NCBI GenBank assembly: GCA_963666705.2
Contig: CAXXKO010000004.1
Location: forward strand, 124,001-188,000
DNA from: G963666705 sp963666705
GTDB taxonomy: Bacteria; Pseudomonadota; Alphaproteobacteria; CADEGL01
DNA length: 64,000 nt
Direction of reading: 5' to 3'
Part shown: positions 61,402 through 64,000 of the stretch, piece by piece
How positions within the stretch are numbered: the first letter of the stretch is position 1
Layout: the number at the start of each line of letters is the position of its first letter
Program-made: the position numbers and the translations under genes
Notes under the pieces: model-generated
Databases searched by the model: none
What the model was told of the DNA's origin: nothing
Seen by the model: the letters and a program-made list of their open reading frames with translations, nothing else

Positions 61402-63243
61402 ATGAAAATCGCCCAGTACGCGGAGTACGCGCGCGGCCTCGGTTTCAAGCCGCGTGTCGCCGTCACCGTGATCGCGTTGAGCCTGTTCGGCACCGTGTTC
61501 GAGGGCGTGGGCCTGACGATGCTGCTGCCCGTGTTCCAATATATCCAGTCCGATGGTGATCTAGCCGCGCTTTCCGCCCAGTCGGGCATCTGGGTGCACT
61601 TGATCGGTGCCTATGGCTTCCTGGGCATGCCGGTGAACCTCGCCACCCTCCTGGCGACCAGCTTCATCGCCATCCTCAGCCGCCAAGTGTTCATCTATAT
61701 GCGGCTTGTCTATATGGCCCGGGCCAGGCTGGACCTCACTTTCATAGTGTGCAACCTGGGCTTCAACCTCTACCTGCGCGCAGGCGCCGCTTACCACGAA
61801 CAGGCGCGTCACGGCGACATGGTCAACGACCTGACGACGGAGCTGAAGCGTGCCATTGGCACCCTGTTCGGCACACTCATGCTCGTCGGGTACGCCATGA
61901 TCGGGCTCGTCTATGTGGTGATCGTGGGACTCCTGTCACCCTTACTGACGATGGTAACGCTCGCTGTTGGCCTCTTGATCGCCCTAAGCCTCGGCCGCGT
62001 CTTCCGCCGGTCCGAGCAATTCAGCCGCCAGGTGGTCGAGGCCAACCGGCACATGTCGAGCTTTTTCCTCGAGCGGCTGCGCGCGGCGCGACTGGTGCGC
62101 CTCTCGGGCATGGAGTCGGCCGAAGCCAAGGCGATGAACCGGTTGACCGGGCGCCAGCGCGAAACCTTGTTTAACATCGCCATACTGCTGGCGCGCCTCG
62201 AGGTCATCATCGAGCCGCTGGTGGTGGGCTTCGGCTTCGCATTCCTATACCTGGGCGTCGCCGTGTTCGAGTTGCCCTTCGAGGAGATCGGCCTGTTTCT
62301 CGTCATCGTCCTGCGCCTCCTGCCCGTCATGAAAGACGCCCTGCGCCAACGCCAAAGCGTGCTCGGCACGCTGGGCAGCTTGGAGGCGGTCTATAGACGC
62401 CTCGAGGCCATGCGCGAGGCGCGGGACGTGGTTGGCGGGACGCGGCCCTTCACGCGCCTCGATTCAGGGATCGAAATCGACTCGTTCCGTTTCGATTACG
62501 GCCGTGGCTCGCTCCTCCCGGCGCTAGACGGGCTAACGCTCCAGATCCCGGCGCACAAGATGACCGCGCTGGTCGGGCCGTCCGGCGCCGGCAAATCGAC
62601 GCTCGTCGATATGTTGCCACGAATGCGCGATCCGGATTCGGGCCGCATTCTGCTCGACGGCACTCCCATTGAGAGCTTCGACCTGACGAGCTTGCGCGCC
62701 GGCATCTCCTTCGTGCCCCAAGAGGCTCAGATATTCAATGTCAGCGCGACGGAGTACATCCGTTACGGCAAAGCGGGGGCCACGCTTGAAGAGATCGAGA
62801 AGGCCGCGCGGCTGGCCGGCGCGGATGATTTTCTGAGCGCTCTTCCCGAAGGTTATGACACTCCCCTCGGGGAGAATGGCCAGCGCCTCTCGGGCGGCCA
62901 GCGCCAGCGCCTCGACCTCGCGCGCGGCCTCGTGGCGCGCGCGCCGATCCTCATCCTCGACGAGCCGACGAGCAACCTCGACGCCGATTCCGAGACGGCC
63001 TTCCGGGCGGCACTCGCGCGCATCCGCCGGGAGATGGACATGACCATCGTCATCATCGGGCACCGCCTCTCCACCGTCGCGGACGCCGACCAGATCGTCG
63101 TGCTCGACGAAGGGCGCGCGATCGAAAGCGGCTCGCACGCCGCACTCGTCGCGCGTGGCGGCTGGTACGCCCGTGCCTGGGCCCAGCAGCAGCGCAGTGA
63201 GCCGGACACGGCGCCGGCCGCGGGCCGCGCGGCGACCGCCTGA
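61402..63243 (+). CDS. MsbA-like ABC transporter (permease plus ATPase)
   Basis: 613 residues. Residues 1-320 hold six hydrophobic helices (VAVTVIALSLFGTVFEGVGL at the first). The ATPase domain has Walker A ALVGPSGAGKSTLVDML, Q-loop SFVPQEAQIFNVSA, signature RLSGGQRQRLDLARG, Walker B LILDEPTSNLDADS and the switch IIGHRLSTVADAD. A half-size exporter that works as a dimer, as do MsbA/PglK flippases. In this operon it probably flips or exports a lipid-linked glycan. Confidence 0.88.
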   Translation: MKIAQYAEYARGLGFKPRVAVTVIALSLFGTVFEGVGLTMLLPVFQYIQSDGDLAALSAQSGIWVHLIGAYGFLGMPVNLATLLATSFIAILSRQVFIYMRLVYMARARLDLTFIVCNLGFNLYLRAGAAYHEQARHGDMVNDLTTELKRAIGTLFGTLMLVGYAMIGLVYVVIVGLLSPLLTMVTLAVGLLIALSLGRVFRRSEQFSRQVVEANRHMSSFFLERLRAARLVRLSGMESAEAKAMNRLTGRQRETLFNIAILLARLEVIIEPLVVGFGFAFLYLGVAVFELPFEEIGLFLVIVLRLLPVMKDALRQRQSVLGTLGSLEAVYRRLEAMREARDVVGGTRPFTRLDSGIEIDSFRFDYGRGSLLPALDGLTLQIPAHKMTALVGPSGAGKSTLVDMLPRMRDPDSGRILLDGTPIESFDLTSLRAGISFVPQEAQIFNVSATEYIRYGKAGATLEEIEKAARLAGADDFLSALPEGYDTPLGENGQRLSGGQRQRLDLARGLVARAPILILDEPTSNLDADSETAFRAALARIRREMDMTIVIIGHRLSTVADADQIVVLDEGRAIESGSHAALVARGGWYARAWAQQQRSEPDTAPAAGRAATA

Positions 63244-63269
63244 CACGGGAAGGAGCTTCGATCGACGGC

Positions 63270-64000
63270 ATGAGACGTTTCGATTCATTCAGCGCCAAGC
63301 TCGACGGCAAGAGCATTCTGCTCACCGGCGGCACCGGCTCCTTCGGCCAGGCTTTCGTGCGCGCGGTGACGGAGCGCTACCGGCCCGAGAAGCTGATCGT
63401 CTTCTCGCGCGACGAGCTGAAGCAGTACGAGATGGCCCAGCGCTTCGAGGTGGAGCGCTATCCGTTCATGCGCTTCTTCATCGGCGACGTGCGCGACGCC
63501 GACCGGCTCGAGCTGGCCATGCGAGAGGTGGACTACGTGATCCATGCCGCCGCCCTCAAGCACGTGCCGGCGGCTGAATACAACCCCTTCGAATGCATCT
63601 CCACCAACGTTCACGGCGCCGAGCATGTGGTGAAGGCGGCGCTCAATACCGACGTCCAGCGGGTCATAGCCCTCTCCACCGACAAGGCCGTGAGCCCGAT
63701 CAACCTCTACGGTGCCAGCAAGCTCGCCGCCGACAAGATTTTCGTGGCCGCCAACAATCTGAGCGGCAAGAAGCCGGTGCGCTTCGCGGTGGTGCGCTAC
63801 GGCAACGTGCTCGGATCGCGCGGCAGCGTCGTCCCGCTGTTCCGCAAGCTGATCCGGGAGGGCGCGGACAGCCTGCCCATCACCGATCCCGCCATGACCC
63901 GTTTCTGGATCGCCCTGCCGCAGGGGGTGGCGTTCGTCCTCTCCTGCCTCGCCATGATGACGGGCGGCGAGATCTTCGTGCCCAAGATCCCCAGCATGCG
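63270..64000 (+). CDS. pseB: UDP-GlcNAc 4,6-dehydratase (inverting), partial at the window edge
   Basis: 243 residues are visible and the frame runs off the right edge. GKSILLTGGTGSFGQAFVRA is the NAD motif; LIVFSRDELKQYEMAQRF, IHAAALKHVPAAEYNPFE, ALSTDKAVSPINLYGASKLA (catalytic YxxxK) and NVLGSRGSVVPLFRKLI match PseB closely. It converts UDP-GlcNAc to the 4-keto-6-deoxy-AltNAc sugar, the first step of pseudaminic acid synthesis. Its ribosome site GGAAGGAG is at 63247-63254. Confidence 0.92.
   Translation, partial: MRRFDSFSAKLDGKSILLTGGTGSFGQAFVRAVTERYRPEKLIVFSRDELKQYEMAQRFEVERYPFMRFFIGDVRDADRLELAMREVDYVIHAAALKHVPAAEYNPFECISTNVHGAEHVVKAALNTDVQRVIALSTDKAVSPINLYGASKLAADKIFVAANNLSGKKPVRFAVVRYGNVLGSRGSVVPLFRKLIREGADSLPITDPAMTRFWIALPQGVAFVLSCLAMMTGGEIFVPKIPSM

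Noticed and set aside
1..64000. CRISPR arrays, rRNA, tRNA, prophage structural genes
   Set aside because: No regularly spaced short repeats, rRNA or tRNA signatures, or phage genes were seen on reading both strands.

Overview
The window is GC-rich bacterial chromosome (roughly two thirds G+C by eye) and reads as an alphaproteobacterium, probably Rhodospirillales-like. The rpe then heparinase II/III order at the left edge, the coding style and the tightly overlapped operons (ATGA, GTGA, TTGA junctions) support this, but no rRNA or tRNA is present to place it further. The overall theme is surface polysaccharide: a nonulosonic-acid, probably sulfated glycan locus that has been heavily reworked by mobile DNA.

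Layout. 1-2.9 kb: end of rpe, a heparinase-family gene, a MITE and an enoyl-CoA hydratase. 3.1-4.2 kb: an IS1595-family element. 4.3-7.1 kb: a pentapeptide-repeat gene with long G tracts, an AT-rich gap, a VOC-family gene broken by an amber stop, and a second MITE. 7.1-11.4 kb: MFS exporter, saccharopine-dehydrogenase-like and DUF4166 genes with a GbsR/MarR regulator, tied together by a shared operator. 11.4-19 kb: a flavin oxidoreductase, a UDP-sugar dehydrogenase, a frameshifted lipoprotein, a universal stress protein, an M24 peptidase fragment, a methyltransferase and an Ldh-family oxidoreductase. 19-23.5 kb: a regulator, an RfaH-like antiterminator and a flippase/methyltransferase/GT39 operon. 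23.6-25.3 kb: a MITE interrupted by an IS110/IS1111-type element. 25.3-33.4 kb, minus strand: GT39, two sulfotransferases, a methyltransferase-GT2 fusion, a flippase-like protein, a broken hydrolase and an aldo/keto reductase. 33.8-41.5 kb: methyltransferase, IS256 element, a [2Fe-2S] BFD-like gene broken by a 194-bp tandem duplication, a hypothetical gene, and an IS21 element inserted in a DUF218 gene. 41.5-44.5 kb, minus strand: pyruvate-kinase paralog, ATP sulfurylase and APS kinase (PAPS supply). 44.8-64 kb: main capsule/nonulosonate operon, interrupted by a sulfotransferase cassette and a second IS21 copy, running into pseB at the window edge.

How it may work together. A winged-helix regulator and an RfaH-like protein form a two-gene unit at 19.2-20.4 kb. 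Their promoter carries two perfect GTTCA-N5-TGAAC palindromes. A matching pair (one perfect, one with a single mismatch) lies 25 kb away in the divergent promoter region between cysC and the capsule operon, and the capsule leader carries GGCGGTAGCGTG, identical to the Escherichia coli ops element that recruits RfaH. This suggests one regulatory pair controls both PAPS supply and capsule synthesis. PAPS would feed the three sulfotransferases. NeuB, a CMP-sugar synthetase, a GNAT enzyme, PseB, and HisH/HisF2/WbpG-type enzymes point to an acetamidino-modified nonulosonic acid. Functional statements are inferred from motifs and context; nothing was searched against a database.
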